From NCBI GenBank assembly GCA_023266055.1, contig JAHFRW010000004.1, forward strand, positions 1,314 through 43,813: DNA of 42,500 bases, given 5' to 3'. Below the pieces are notes generated by a model. The model made no database searches. It was given only the letters and a program-made list of their open reading frames with translations, and was not told the DNA's origin. The translations under genes were made by a program, and so were the position numbers. Positions 9,043 through 16,973 of the stretch are shown in pieces (position 1 is the first letter of the stretch; every line of letters begins with the position of its first letter). Source of the DNA: Gammaproteobacteria bacterium. Lineage in GTDB: Bacteria; Pseudomonadota; Gammaproteobacteria; Ga0077554; Ga007554.

Positions 9043-9957
9043 TTAATAATAAATATTAGCTCTTATCAGGGCTTTCCATCCATTAAACGAAAGTGTCAAT
9101 GGATTATATCCAGAACCATTTTCCGAATTGTATTCCATATTTTGAGTTTTTGGATTCGGACGTATAGGAACGTCAACAAAAAGATTATCAGTATCCAGAA
9201 AGTCCGTTCTTACCCGGGAATCACGCAATGAAAAATCCCGGACACCATAGGCATAGCCGGACTCAAAGCCAATTGACAACCATTTTCGTAAAAATAATTC
9301 AGCACCGAATCCCACTTGCAGCAGCAAGACGCCTGTGGCCTGTGACTGAATAACTATGTTCTTTCTGAAACTTTCTACAGGCCCATCGACAAAGAAAAAA
9401 GCCCAGTCCTCACGATAATCAATATCAAAAATTTCGTGCAAAGAAGCTCGGTAATAGAGGTTGAGTTTCTCAGGACGTCGAATGACGTTATGACGCCATC
9501 CCATAAAAAATTCATTATAGGAAAGCTTGCCACGCCGACTATTACTTACCCGCGACAATACGCCCTGAATAGGTAAAACACCGTTTGCGGAGGCCTCTGA
9601 AGCAGCCTCCCAGGAACTGCCGCCAATCAAAAACCAGATTTCATCGCTCATTTTCCATTGAAACTCAATACCTGCCGATGGCCCGTAGTCTATGCTTGGC
9701 AATGGATTTTTTAACAGGAAGGTTCCCTGAGTCGCCGTATCCCCCACTAGCAGTACGTCTGCCCTGCCAGAAAAGGGCGCACGAAACACCCCTTCATTTA
9801 ATTGCTTCAGGGACGGCACATGAATTCCTACAACAGGAGAAAAACTCCACTCACTCGCTTCCTGACGAGCATATGCAACATTCGATGTTATCAAAAAAAC
9901 AGCCAGCAACAGCCCGTGCAGGATATGAGGCTTGCAGGTGAGTATTTTATCCCGCAC
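9043..9957 (-). CDS. Outer-membrane beta-barrel protein, unknown function
   Basis: The most likely start is the GTG at 9957. It is preceded by AAGAGG with a nine-base spacer and gives a 304-residue protein with a signal peptide (hydrophobic run GLLLAVFLITSNVAYA). The frame extends to 10029, but that start lacks the signal arrangement and sits inside the upstream gene. The mature part is rich in alternating hydrophobic strands and turns (GAELFLRKWLSIGFESGYAYG) and ends in aromatic residues (RANIYY), which fits an 8-12 stranded outer-membrane barrel. The first codons overlap the last 11 bases of the RND gene, showing translational coupling. No known family is recognised, and the role is inferred only from position. 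Confidence 0.75.
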   Translation of the reverse strand: MRDKILTCKPHILHGLLLAVFLITSNVAYARQEASEWSFSPVVGIHVPSLKQLNEGVFRAPFSGRADVLLVGDTATQGTFLLKNPLPSIDYGPSAGIEFQWKMSDEIWFLIGGSSWEAASEASANGVLPIQGVLSRVSNSRRGKLSYNEFFMGWRHNVIRRPEKLNLYYRASLHEIFDIDYREDWAFFFVDGPVESFRKNIVIQSQATGVLLLQVGFGAELFLRKWLSIGFESGYAYGVRDFSLRDSRVRTDFLDTDNLFVDVPIRPNPKTQNMEYNSENGSGYNPLTLSFNGWKALIRANIYY

Positions 9958-12481
9958 GATGGGACGCCTCTTGAGGGGAGCGTAACTTGATATATGAAAA
10001 CACCACGGGTAAAGCGATGAGCGCCGCAAGGCAGCTGACTACCATGTAAGCGGCTACAAAATACCCCAGCTTCTCATGCGGCGGAAACTGCGAGAAAAAT
10101 AGTATCAGGAAGCCTGTCGTCACTACTATTGCATTCAAGACAATGGTTTTCCCGACACTGCGCAACGTCTCCTGCGCCGCGCGCAAATCGTCGCCAGATC
10201 GGGTGCTCTCACGTTGATCACCAAGCTTGGCACGCTCACGCCGATACCTGAAAATATAATGAATCGCAAAATCCACACCCACACCAATAGCAACGCCTGC
10301 TGCCAATGTAGTGGAAACGTCAATCGGAATACTCATAAAGCCAGCATATCCGGCAATCAATGCCGTCGCCAGGCTCACGGGAATAATCGTTATCAATCCC
10401 AGCACTATGGAACGAAACAACAGCGCTGCCAGTAAAAATATCCCCAGCTTCGACAGAATAATCGCCAACCCCTGGCCTTTGATCAGCAAATCTGCCCAGA
10501 TGTAGGAATTATTCGCCGAACCTGCCAGATTCACTTTGACGTTCAATCCCTGCATTTCCTGCGCAACAAATTCATTAACACCATCAATGATGACCTTCAA
10601 ATCACCGGTGTGGTCTGTTTTTATAAAAAATATTATGTTCGCCTGACGGTAATCATAGTCTATAACCTCATTCAGCAAAGCGGGTTGCCCGGAAATGGAA
10701 AACAAAAATAAATCTTCCGTGATTTCTGCCTGGGTCGGCGGCAACGCATCCGATCCTGGCGCATCCGCGTAAAGCGTCTTGTTCATGCTCTTTAGATAAT
10801 CAACTACCGACAACGAATCGCCAACATAGGGTAATTTTTCGATTTTATTTTGAAGCTGCTCGATCTTTTGCAACAATGCTCGCGACTTCATGGCATCTTT
10901 CTGCTCGCCCTCTACAACCACATTCAGGAACAAGGTGCCATCGAATTTTTTGTTAATCATGTCATTGGAAAGCGCGACCTCGCTCCCTTCCCTGAAATCA
11001 CTCATCCAGCTCGAGTCCACCCGCAACAATGTTGCGCCATAAATACTGAGCAATAATGTGACAACTATCACGCCGATAACACCTGTTTTATACTTCAAGG
11101 CAGTACTGCCCCAGGACACCAGTGTACGAGTAATCATATCCTGTTCGGTATGCACACGTATTGCACGGCGCTTTGCCAGATAATTCCCTACCTTGGGCTT
11201 TAACTGGCACAGTGCCGCAGGCAAAAAAGTCACCGACAACAGCCAGCAATACATGATGCCCAACACGGTAAACAAACCGAATATCTTGAAGGGAGGCATT
11301 TCGGAGAACCACAGCGACAAAAACCCTATGGCGGTCGTGAGTGACGTCGTGATCAAGGGCGGGCCCAATTCCACAAGAACTTCGGACACAATCACCTTGC
11401 TGTCACGGTGTGGGTCATTTAATACATTATCGTAATAATTACTCAACAAATGTATTGTATTACCAATCGCCACAGCCACCAGAATCACAGGCAACATGGT
11501 GGAAATGGTATACATCGGCACATTCAGCAAGGCCATGGTACCCATGGTCCAGACAATTCCGATCGACACCATGAACAGTGGCAACACAACACCGCGTAAC
11601 GTACGAAACACCAGAAAAAGAATCATCATGATCGCACCGACCAACAGGGGAATCATCGGTGGCCCCTGCCATGGCCACTGCAGACCCAGATCCTGCATGG
11701 CGTAGAATCCGGAGCTGACCTCTACAACCGGACGCCCTGCCAGATAAAACTGATCATTAGGATTAACGACAAGTGCCGCCGCACTGGGTGGCGATGGCGC
11801 AGGTGATGCCGCCTGACCTTGACCACCTTGCTGCCATTTCCGCCAATCACCTTCGCCTCCCCCTGCATTCTGTGAACCATCCCAGGTGCTGCCACCCCCT
11901 TCTTCTGCGGCAATAATCCCCTTGATCTGCCAATAGGTTTGGTATCGTGCAACAATACCTTCCTTTAACTTGGCGCGAATCATGGCAGCGGTACCATCTT
12001 CTGACACAATATTACCGACAAACAAATCCCGGTTGTCGTAAACCATTTTTTTGACCTGATCAATACCCGCCTGATCAGCCGGCACAGCTTCCATCAACCG
12101 CCGGGTACTGAGCTCCAATTCTGTACCGGTAAATACCGTGGCGGTGGACAATGAGGCAACATCAATAGTGCGATGGGCAACAACCCCGGGCAATGCCGCT
12201 ACCTTTTCAGTAATACGTGCGATACGTTCCAGAGTCCTGGCATTGAAGATGCCATCTTTCTCGTTAACAATACCAATGATAACGGCATCCTTAACTCCAA
12301 ATACATCGTGAACCTTTTCATCATAAAGAATCGCTGCATGCCCTTTTGGCAAATAAACACGCGCATCGGTCTCCCAGCGCAACTTGGGCAATTGCAGGGC
12401 AAGAAATACCGTGAGGACAACAACAAGAAAAAGAACAACCTTTGGGAAGCCAATAACCGCCGCGTATAATTTTCTTAGCAT
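9947..12481 (-). CDS. RND superfamily (MMPL-type) transporter
   Basis: This is an inner-membrane pump of 844 residues counted from the ATG at 12481; a TTG three codons earlier is less likely. Two halves are visible. Each has a leading helix (FPKVVLFLVVVLTVFLALQ; KTGVIGVIVVTLLLSIYG), a periplasmic loop and a block of five helices, the layout of MMPL/HpnN-type RND proteins that move lipids such as hopanoids, sterols or mycolates. The periplasmic loop of the first half carries a Gly/Trp/Gln/Pro-rich insert (about residues 193-237) unlike the rest of the protein. The gene lies 104 bases after the DUF1302-type gene and overlaps the following barrel gene. Energy would come from the proton gradient. 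The substrate is unknown. Confidence 0.92.
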   Translation of the reverse strand: MLRKLYAAVIGFPKVVLFLVVVLTVFLALQLPKLRWETDARVYLPKGHAAILYDEKVHDVFGVKDAVIIGIVNEKDGIFNARTLERIARITEKVAALPGVVAHRTIDVASLSTATVFTGTELELSTRRLMEAVPADQAGIDQVKKMVYDNRDLFVGNIVSEDGTAAMIRAKLKEGIVARYQTYWQIKGIIAAEEGGGSTWDGSQNAGGGEGDWRKWQQGGQGQAASPAPSPPSAAALVVNPNDQFYLAGRPVVEVSSGFYAMQDLGLQWPWQGPPMIPLLVGAIMMILFLVFRTLRGVVLPLFMVSIGIVWTMGTMALLNVPMYTISTMLPVILVAVAIGNTIHLLSNYYDNVLNDPHRDSKVIVSEVLVELGPPLITTSLTTAIGFLSLWFSEMPPFKIFGLFTVLGIMYCWLLSVTFLPAALCQLKPKVGNYLAKRRAIRVHTEQDMITRTLVSWGSTALKYKTGVIGVIVVTLLLSIYGATLLRVDSSWMSDFREGSEVALSNDMINKKFDGTLFLNVVVEGEQKDAMKSRALLQKIEQLQNKIEKLPYVGDSLSVVDYLKSMNKTLYADAPGSDALPPTQAEITEDLFLFSISGQPALLNEVIDYDYRQANIIFFIKTDHTGDLKVIIDGVNEFVAQEMQGLNVKVNLAGSANNSYIWADLLIKGQGLAIILSKLGIFLLAALLFRSIVLGLITIIPVSLATALIAGYAGFMSIPIDVSTTLAAGVAIGVGVDFAIHYIFRYRRERAKLGDQRESTRSGDDLRAAQETLRSVGKTIVLNAIVVTTGFLILFFSQFPPHEKLGYFVAAYMVVSCLAALIALPVVFSYIKLRSPQEASHRAG

Positions 12482-12585
12482 GGCAGGCAACAGACCCGCT
12501 TATTCGACCAGATCAGACATGCAGGAATCGCTAACAAGCCCCTCAATGTCATCATAATTATGAAAAGAGCTGTCACGAAAATACC

Positions 12586-14106
12586 TCAAAATGAATATTT
12601 GAATTCCATATAAATACGGTCATTGTCATGAAAGTTTCCTAAAAACTGCGGCCTTTGTTGTGCGGCAGCGATAAGATTATTAATAGTACCGGTACCCGAA
12701 TCACCGAGAAAACCACTCCTGCCATAAAAAAGATCCAGCCCACCGCTCACCTGCAGTTTATCGGACACCTGGAAAGTAAGCTTGGGTTTCAACAAGGATT
12801 CTTCCATATTGATCAGGTAAATCCACAGAAATTGAAATACCGCCGAATTCTGTGGAAACTCTTTGCGGCCAAACAAACTGAACGCGCTATCATTTTGCGG
12901 CTGAATTAATCCATCATCATAATTTATGATATGCCATAGAGTATAACCGGGCGACAGATCCATACCGAAGATGTTGAAATCCAAACCCAGTCCCCAGCGA
13001 ATATGATCACGCTGCAATTCGCCATTCGAATCGGTGAAACCATCACCATCTCTGTCAATGGTATTTCTTAACCCAAAATACTTATCCGTTACGTAAGCAG
13101 CTTCGGTTTTTACGATCACTGGACCCACTTGCTTAACCGCTGTAGCACCATACATACTAATACGGGTGTAGGTAGGATACAAAATAGGTGGGTTATTCGG
13201 CGTCTGGTCAACCCGCGCCGTACGGAAAATTACCGGAAAATCATCCCATGTATAAAAATAACTTAACGATAACTCCGTATCCAGAATATTGGTATTGACC
13301 TTCAGGCCCAGCTCCGAATTCTCCAATGCGAATGATTTAGGAAATTTTGTTAATACGTTACCATCATTATCACGAATGTCTTGCAGTAACTCCCATTCTG
13401 AACCCTGTGGTGCAGGCTTATGAAATTTGATTTCCGGGATCCAGAGAAATTGGTACGTAGTATCACCACGGTAATGATCCAGCTTTACAGTCCACAAGGG
13501 AATACGATAATCCAGCAAATCAGGAAGGATCAGCTCTCTAAAATCAATAGGGTTAATTTCATCAGTAATACGCACACCTTCCAGAACACCCCACACGACA
13601 TACTGCTTGCCTATACGTATATCAAGATTTTTCAGAAAAAAATCCAGGTACATCTCGCGCGTCTCGGCGACAGGTGAGTCTTTTTCATGCGGCAGGGTTT
13701 CAACAAATACCAGGGGTTCCTGTGCGTTTCTTTCTGATCGCGCCGCAATGGTACGATAATCAAACAAGTCATAGGCCAGGTCATAATACGCCCAACCGGC
13801 ATAGTTAAACCTCATCGTTTTACTGAAGGAATACTGGGCATTCAGGTAGGCTATATTACGTATCTTGGTAACCGAACGGGGTTCTCGCACACGATAGGCG
13901 GTTTCATTTTTCAGATACCCGGTAAAGCGCCATTTCGACCAAAAAGACTCCGTATTCTTTTGGTGAGCGTCCAGCCCACCTGACACCGTAAAATCCTGAC
14001 CGGAATCCGCCGACTCGTCCAGCGCCTCATCTTCAGCCGCCTGCACGCCAGTAACGACCACGACGCTCCAGGCAAAACCCAGCGCAAACAGCCATGCTCT
14101 GCTCAT
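12586..14106 (-). CDS. DUF1302-type outer-membrane protein
   Basis: The start is taken at the ATG at 14106, five bases past the stop of the regulator gene; an earlier ATG at 14130 would overlap it and has no ribosome-binding site. The 506-residue product has a signal peptide (MSRAWLFALGF to VQA) and long aromatic strands ending in IYMEFKYSF, as in porins. The segment KQYVVWGVLEGVRITDEINP followed by DFRELILPD is highly characteristic of the DUF1302 family. These are outer-membrane barrels commonly encoded beside RND pumps and LolA-like or DUF1329 periplasmic proteins in loci handling hydrophobic compounds. It would supply the outer-membrane pore or acceptor of the system encoded here. Confidence 0.87.
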   Translation of the reverse strand: MSRAWLFALGFAWSVVVVTGVQAAEDEALDESADSGQDFTVSGGLDAHQKNTESFWSKWRFTGYLKNETAYRVREPRSVTKIRNIAYLNAQYSFSKTMRFNYAGWAYYDLAYDLFDYRTIAARSERNAQEPLVFVETLPHEKDSPVAETREMYLDFFLKNLDIRIGKQYVVWGVLEGVRITDEINPIDFRELILPDLLDYRIPLWTVKLDHYRGDTTYQFLWIPEIKFHKPAPQGSEWELLQDIRDNDGNVLTKFPKSFALENSELGLKVNTNILDTELSLSYFYTWDDFPVIFRTARVDQTPNNPPILYPTYTRISMYGATAVKQVGPVIVKTEAAYVTDKYFGLRNTIDRDGDGFTDSNGELQRDHIRWGLGLDFNIFGMDLSPGYTLWHIINYDDGLIQPQNDSAFSLFGRKEFPQNSAVFQFLWIYLINMEESLLKPKLTFQVSDKLQVSGGLDLFYGRSGFLGDSGTGTINNLIAAAQQRPQFLGNFHDNDRIYMEFKYSF

Positions 14107-14111
14107 ACGTC

Positions 14112-14552
14112 TCACACCAACCCCTGACATTGATCACACAAAATAATGTGTGTTGCACCCGCCTGAACGCCCCCAGACACCAATCCCAACGTCACGGACA
14201 CTCCTGGCAATAGCTGTCTGCCACAGGAGGAACAATCCACCTGCCTGTTTAAGCGAATCATTTCCCACCCCAACACGGAAGAGAACCGTTCTGTACCCTG
14301 TGCTGCTCGCTGCGATACCTCCTGGCCAGGCACCCTGCCAACCACTGGCTTTTGATCCCTGAAAGCTTCTTCCAGAATATTACGGATCAAAATCGAAACC
14401 GGGATACCCAAACCCTGGGCACGATCCATAACCTTGTCACGCAAATCCTTGGGAACGCGCGCGCCCAGGAACTCTTCCTTACGCTTCATCGCATCCGACA
14501 GCGCTTTATCACGCATCGCCTGCGCCCGATTGACGGCTCTATGGCGTATCAT
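14112..14552 (-). CDS. Ribbon-helix-helix regulator with C-terminal zinc ribbon
   Basis: This is a 146-residue cytoplasmic protein. The ATG at 14552 is chosen because GGGAGAG lies just upstream; the open frame runs on to 14606, into the operator. Residues 29-64 (GARVPKDLRDKVMDRAQGLG then a helix-rich SILIRNILEEAF) match an Arc/MetJ-like ribbon-helix-helix DNA-binding domain. The C-terminus has Cys107-x2-Cys110 and Cys139-x2-Cys142, a probable zinc ribbon. The gene is preceded by a sigma-70 promoter overlapped by a perfect palindrome. It is followed after five bases by the DUF1302 gene, so it is probably the autoregulated first gene and local controller of the transport operon. Whether the zinc site senses metal or thiol state, or only stabilises the fold, is unknown. 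Confidence 0.8.
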   Translation of the reverse strand: MIRHRAVNRAQAMRDKALSDAMKRKEEFLGARVPKDLRDKVMDRAQGLGIPVSILIRNILEEAFRDQKPVVGRVPGQEVSQRAAQGTERFSSVLGWEMIRLNRQVDCSSCGRQLLPGVSVTLGLVSGGVQAGATHIILCDQCQGLV

Positions 14553-14576
14553 CACAACTCTCCCGCACCTTGAAAA

Positions 14577-14598
14577 ATGTTTAACATATGTTAAACAT
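14577..14598 (-). promoter_or_regulatory. Perfect 22-bp palindromic operator over the -10 box
   Basis: The half-site ATGTTTAACAT is followed directly by its exact reverse complement. It lies 25 bases upstream of the regulator start codon and contains the -10 hexamer of the promoter. Ribbon-helix-helix dimers typically bind such dyads, so it is the best candidate for the autoregulatory operator of the gene at 14112-14552. Confidence 0.8.
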
Positions 14599-14616
14599 AC
14601 GGGCATTGTATGTCAA
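14588..14616 (-). promoter_or_regulatory. Sigma-70 promoter of the regulator/transport operon
   Basis: On the minus strand a perfect -35 TTGACA (14611-14616) is separated by exactly 17 bases from TAACAT (14588-14593), four of six to the -10 consensus. Transcription would start near 14581, about 30 bases before the ATG at 14552. The -10 lies within the palindrome, so a bound repressor would exclude RNA polymerase. Confidence 0.78.
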
Positions 14617-14654
14617 TCAAACAGACTAACGAACTGATATCTACAAATAAAAAT

Positions 14655-14708
14655 AAGGCCGGGGCGCCCCTCAAATACATTTGATTGATCTGAGTACGGC
14701 CCGGCCTT
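14655..14708 (-). terminator. Rho-independent terminator after the LolA-like gene
   Basis: A perfect nine-base stem, AAGGCCGGG at 14655-14663 with CCCGGCCTT at 14700-14708, encloses a 36-base loop. On the minus strand it is followed by ATTTTTATTTG. A second nested hairpin, GGGGCGCCCC (14661-14670), overlaps the stem and could compete with it. It separates the LolA/methyltransferase unit from the regulator-led operon. Confidence 0.75.
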
Positions 14709-14754
14709 GACTGTGTCGTCAACATTTCCACTACATCAACAGACTTAATTCTCC

Positions 14755-15609
14755 CTAGCGATAACCCGACTTCAAGGTTCTCTCGGAATAAATATCATCT
14801 TTCAACCCCACATTAACCTCGACCTTGGTGACCTCAAACCTCGATTCATGCAAAGTCTGGACATTCTGCACGGCCACCTTATCCCACACATACGCCGGAC
14901 CAGCTTTCTGCCATGAAAGCTGTTGTCGCTTCAGCAACTCACCCTTTCGATCATAATAGTCAACACGGGCCTTAACACAACCATCCCATGAAGGCGTCTT
15001 AAGAAACCACGATATTCTTTTGGAATACAGCGGACTTTTTTCACGCGGCGTGCTTTCTACCACATAGAAATCATTAGAACCCGCAGCTTCTATCTTGAGC
15101 AGCTTGTGATTGTCCTCATCCAGCATCCGACCACTGATATCTGCATACGTCAAATCCGAACCCAAAAAACTGTCGCCGGGATCCCGAATTGAAACACGGC
15201 GAACTTTTCGCAATGCCGGCAAATAAATCCATTGGTCAGCATTCTTGTCAGACTCACGGGTAAATGCCCAACGCATAAAGCCTGCACCCCGAGCATCTGG
15301 CGGCTCCTCGGTAAACAACACCATTTTATCGACAACACCGTCAGCACCCTTATAGTCCTTCCACAAGCGCAAATAAACATTCGTGCGCTCACTGCCTGTA
15401 CTGTCCTTGAGAATAATGGTCAAGCGGGACCGCTGATCTTCCCCCGCATTTTTGTAGTCACAATGCTTCACCACCTCTTCGCCTGTCACGATCGGCGCGC
15501 TCTTCGGTGCCGCTTCTTCCGCCTGGGCCGGAACCACTACCGCACAACCACACAGCACCAACGGAGCCATCCAGCACCGCAAAATTTTAAATCTGGTCAA
15601 TTGCACCAT
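14755..15609 (-). CDS. LolA-like outer membrane lipoprotein-sorting protein (paralog 2)
   Basis: This 284-residue exported protein has a GGAG site five to six bases before its ATG. The leader ends VPAQA; an LCGC sequence inside it could serve as an atypical lipobox, so either a soluble periplasmic or a lipidated form is possible. The body shows the LolA-like family segments WIYLPALRKVRRVS, DLTYADISGRMLDED and the C-terminal NVGLKDDIYSERTLKSG, clearly related to the protein at 329-1207. In the family context it would shuttle a lipophilic molecule between the RND pump and outer-membrane partners. It lies 59 bases after the methyltransferase gene, ends at a good terminator, and is directly upstream of the regulated pump operon. 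Confidence 0.85.
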   Translation of the reverse strand: MVQLTRFKILRCWMAPLVLCGCAVVVPAQAEEAAPKSAPIVTGEEVVKHCDYKNAGEDQRSRLTIILKDSTGSERTNVYLRLWKDYKGADGVVDKMVLFTEEPPDARGAGFMRWAFTRESDKNADQWIYLPALRKVRRVSIRDPGDSFLGSDLTYADISGRMLDEDNHKLLKIEAAGSNDFYVVESTPREKSPLYSKRISWFLKTPSWDGCVKARVDYYDRKGELLKRQQLSWQKAGPAYVWDKVAVQNVQTLHESRFEVTKVEVNVGLKDDIYSERTLKSGYR

Positions 15610-15668
15610 AAGATCTCCATTCCATTATTTACGAGAGCACCGCGTACATGACACCAGAAAGTCAGGGT

Positions 15669-16718
15669 CTAGGGCTTGGTAGCAGTAATCAGGGTAAACG
15701 GACTCGGCTCGGGCAACGGCCGGAAACTCACGTCACGGAACCCCACTTCTTCTGCCATTTTTGCCACTTCCTGTGCCGAATAGGCACGCCCGGCCGGGGT
15801 ATGCACCAGCTGGTTCAAACCAATCAACACCGGCAACATCGGGCCGGTTTTTTCGGTATTCAAAAATTGCTCCTGCACCATCAGCACGCCCCCAGACTCC
15901 AATGCCTGGTAGGATTTACTGATGATCGACCTGATCACATCCGGCCCTTCCTGATTGATCATGGAAGACAGCAAGACGGCATCATAATTGGATGAGCCAA
16001 ATGGATCATCGAGATAACTGCCTTCGCGTGTCGAGACACTTTCCCCGGCCCCATACATGGCGATGATATCCTTGGTAACACGCAGGGTCTGCGGCAGGTC
16101 AAAGACATCTGCCTTCAATCCGGGGTTCTGCTGGCAGAAAATAATGGAAAAAATTCCCGGCCCGCCGCCAATATCCACCAAGCGCTTGCGGCCCGCCAAC
16201 GACACCTCCTGCGCCAGCAGTTCAGCCTGAGGAATGCCGCGATACAACATGCCCATGATATAAGTACGTGTCGCCTCATCCCCATGATCATGCTGCTTTA
16301 CCACAACCGGCTCGCCACGCACCACGGCATCTTTCAGCCTCGACCAGGCAGGCACCCACGACTCAAACATCGAGACAATCCCCCCCTGATAGCGGGGGCC
16401 ACCCTTCACCAGAAAAGTCGCGGCGAGCGGGGTATTACTATAATGCTCCCCCTGCTTGCTCAGCAGATCAAGCCCGATGCACGCGATCAAAATCATCTCC
16501 ATGCCACGCACATCGGCCGCGCAACGCTTTGACAGCTCTTCAGCGGTTGCAGCACCTTCAGCAAGCTTGGTAAATACATCCAGACTGTTCGCCACATGCA
16601 GGACACTGGAATGCCAATAGGCCGAACTGATTTTCATTACTGCCATGGGGTCAAGTGCCGTCGTATCCGACATTGAACCACTCGCTACTGCACCCGCTTT
16701 ATATGTTTGTGTAGTCAC
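15669..16718 (-). CDS. SAM-dependent O-methyltransferase (acetylserotonin/plant-type family 2)
   Basis: This 349-residue cytoplasmic enzyme starts at a GTG with AGAAGGTGAG about seven bases upstream. The N-terminal third is a winged-helix dimerisation domain (LHVANSLDVFTKLAEG, CIGLDLLSKQG). The Rossmann methyltransferase domain follows, with motif I LVDIGGGPG at 180-188 and the post-I acidic residue in ADVFDLPQ. Bacterial members methylate hydroxyl groups on small aromatic or polyketide molecules or carotenoids. A catalytic His is not obvious: the usual position near SMINQEGPD reads Asn-Gln where many O-methyltransferases have His, so the reaction could differ. It is likely cotranscribed with the LolA-like gene, hinting that the transported cargo is methylated; this is inference. 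Confidence 0.85.
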   Translation of the reverse strand: MTTQTYKAGAVASGSMSDTTALDPMAVMKISSAYWHSSVLHVANSLDVFTKLAEGAATAEELSKRCAADVRGMEMILIACIGLDLLSKQGEHYSNTPLAATFLVKGGPRYQGGIVSMFESWVPAWSRLKDAVVRGEPVVVKQHDHGDEATRTYIMGMLYRGIPQAELLAQEVSLAGRKRLVDIGGGPGIFSIIFCQQNPGLKADVFDLPQTLRVTKDIIAMYGAGESVSTREGSYLDDPFGSSNYDAVLLSSMINQEGPDVIRSIISKSYQALESGGVLMVQEQFLNTEKTGPMLPVLIGLNQLVHTPAGRAYSAQEVAKMAEEVGFRDVSFRPLPEPSPFTLITATKP

Positions 16719-16884
16719 AATGGGCTCACCTTCTCTCTGTTAAGGCCTACATTAAAAACAACAAGGCTATTTAAACCAAAAACAGCAACGCTCTATGATA
16801 TATCCATGCACCACAACGACGCAATGCCAATAGGCCGCTAAAAGAACCGATGGGAACACGCACCCCTAAAATCCGCACAAAAGA

Positions 16885-16911
16885 AAAGAGAAGGGGGGCA
16901 CCCTTCTCTTT
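16885..16911 (-). terminator. Rho-independent terminator of the secreted-protein gene
   Basis: A perfect 11-base stem (AAAGAGAAGGG with CCCTTCTCTTT) has a five-base loop. On the minus strand it runs into a T-rich tail, TCTTTTG. It lies about 60 bases beyond the stop at 16974 and is the better of two tandem hairpins. Confidence 0.75.
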
Positions 16912-16926
16912 AATTTGCTCAGGCCC

Positions 16927-16957
16927 GTCATCCAGGGCAATAACTGCCCTGGATGAC
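16927..16957 (-). terminator. First of two tandem hairpins after the secreted-protein gene
   Basis: A perfect 12-base stem (GTCATCCAGGGC with GCCCTGGATGAC) has a seven-base loop. It has no immediate T-run, so it is more likely an RNA-stabilising or backup hairpin preceding the true terminator at 16885-16911. Confidence 0.65.
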
Positions 16958-16973
16958 CAAGGACAATCTTTCT

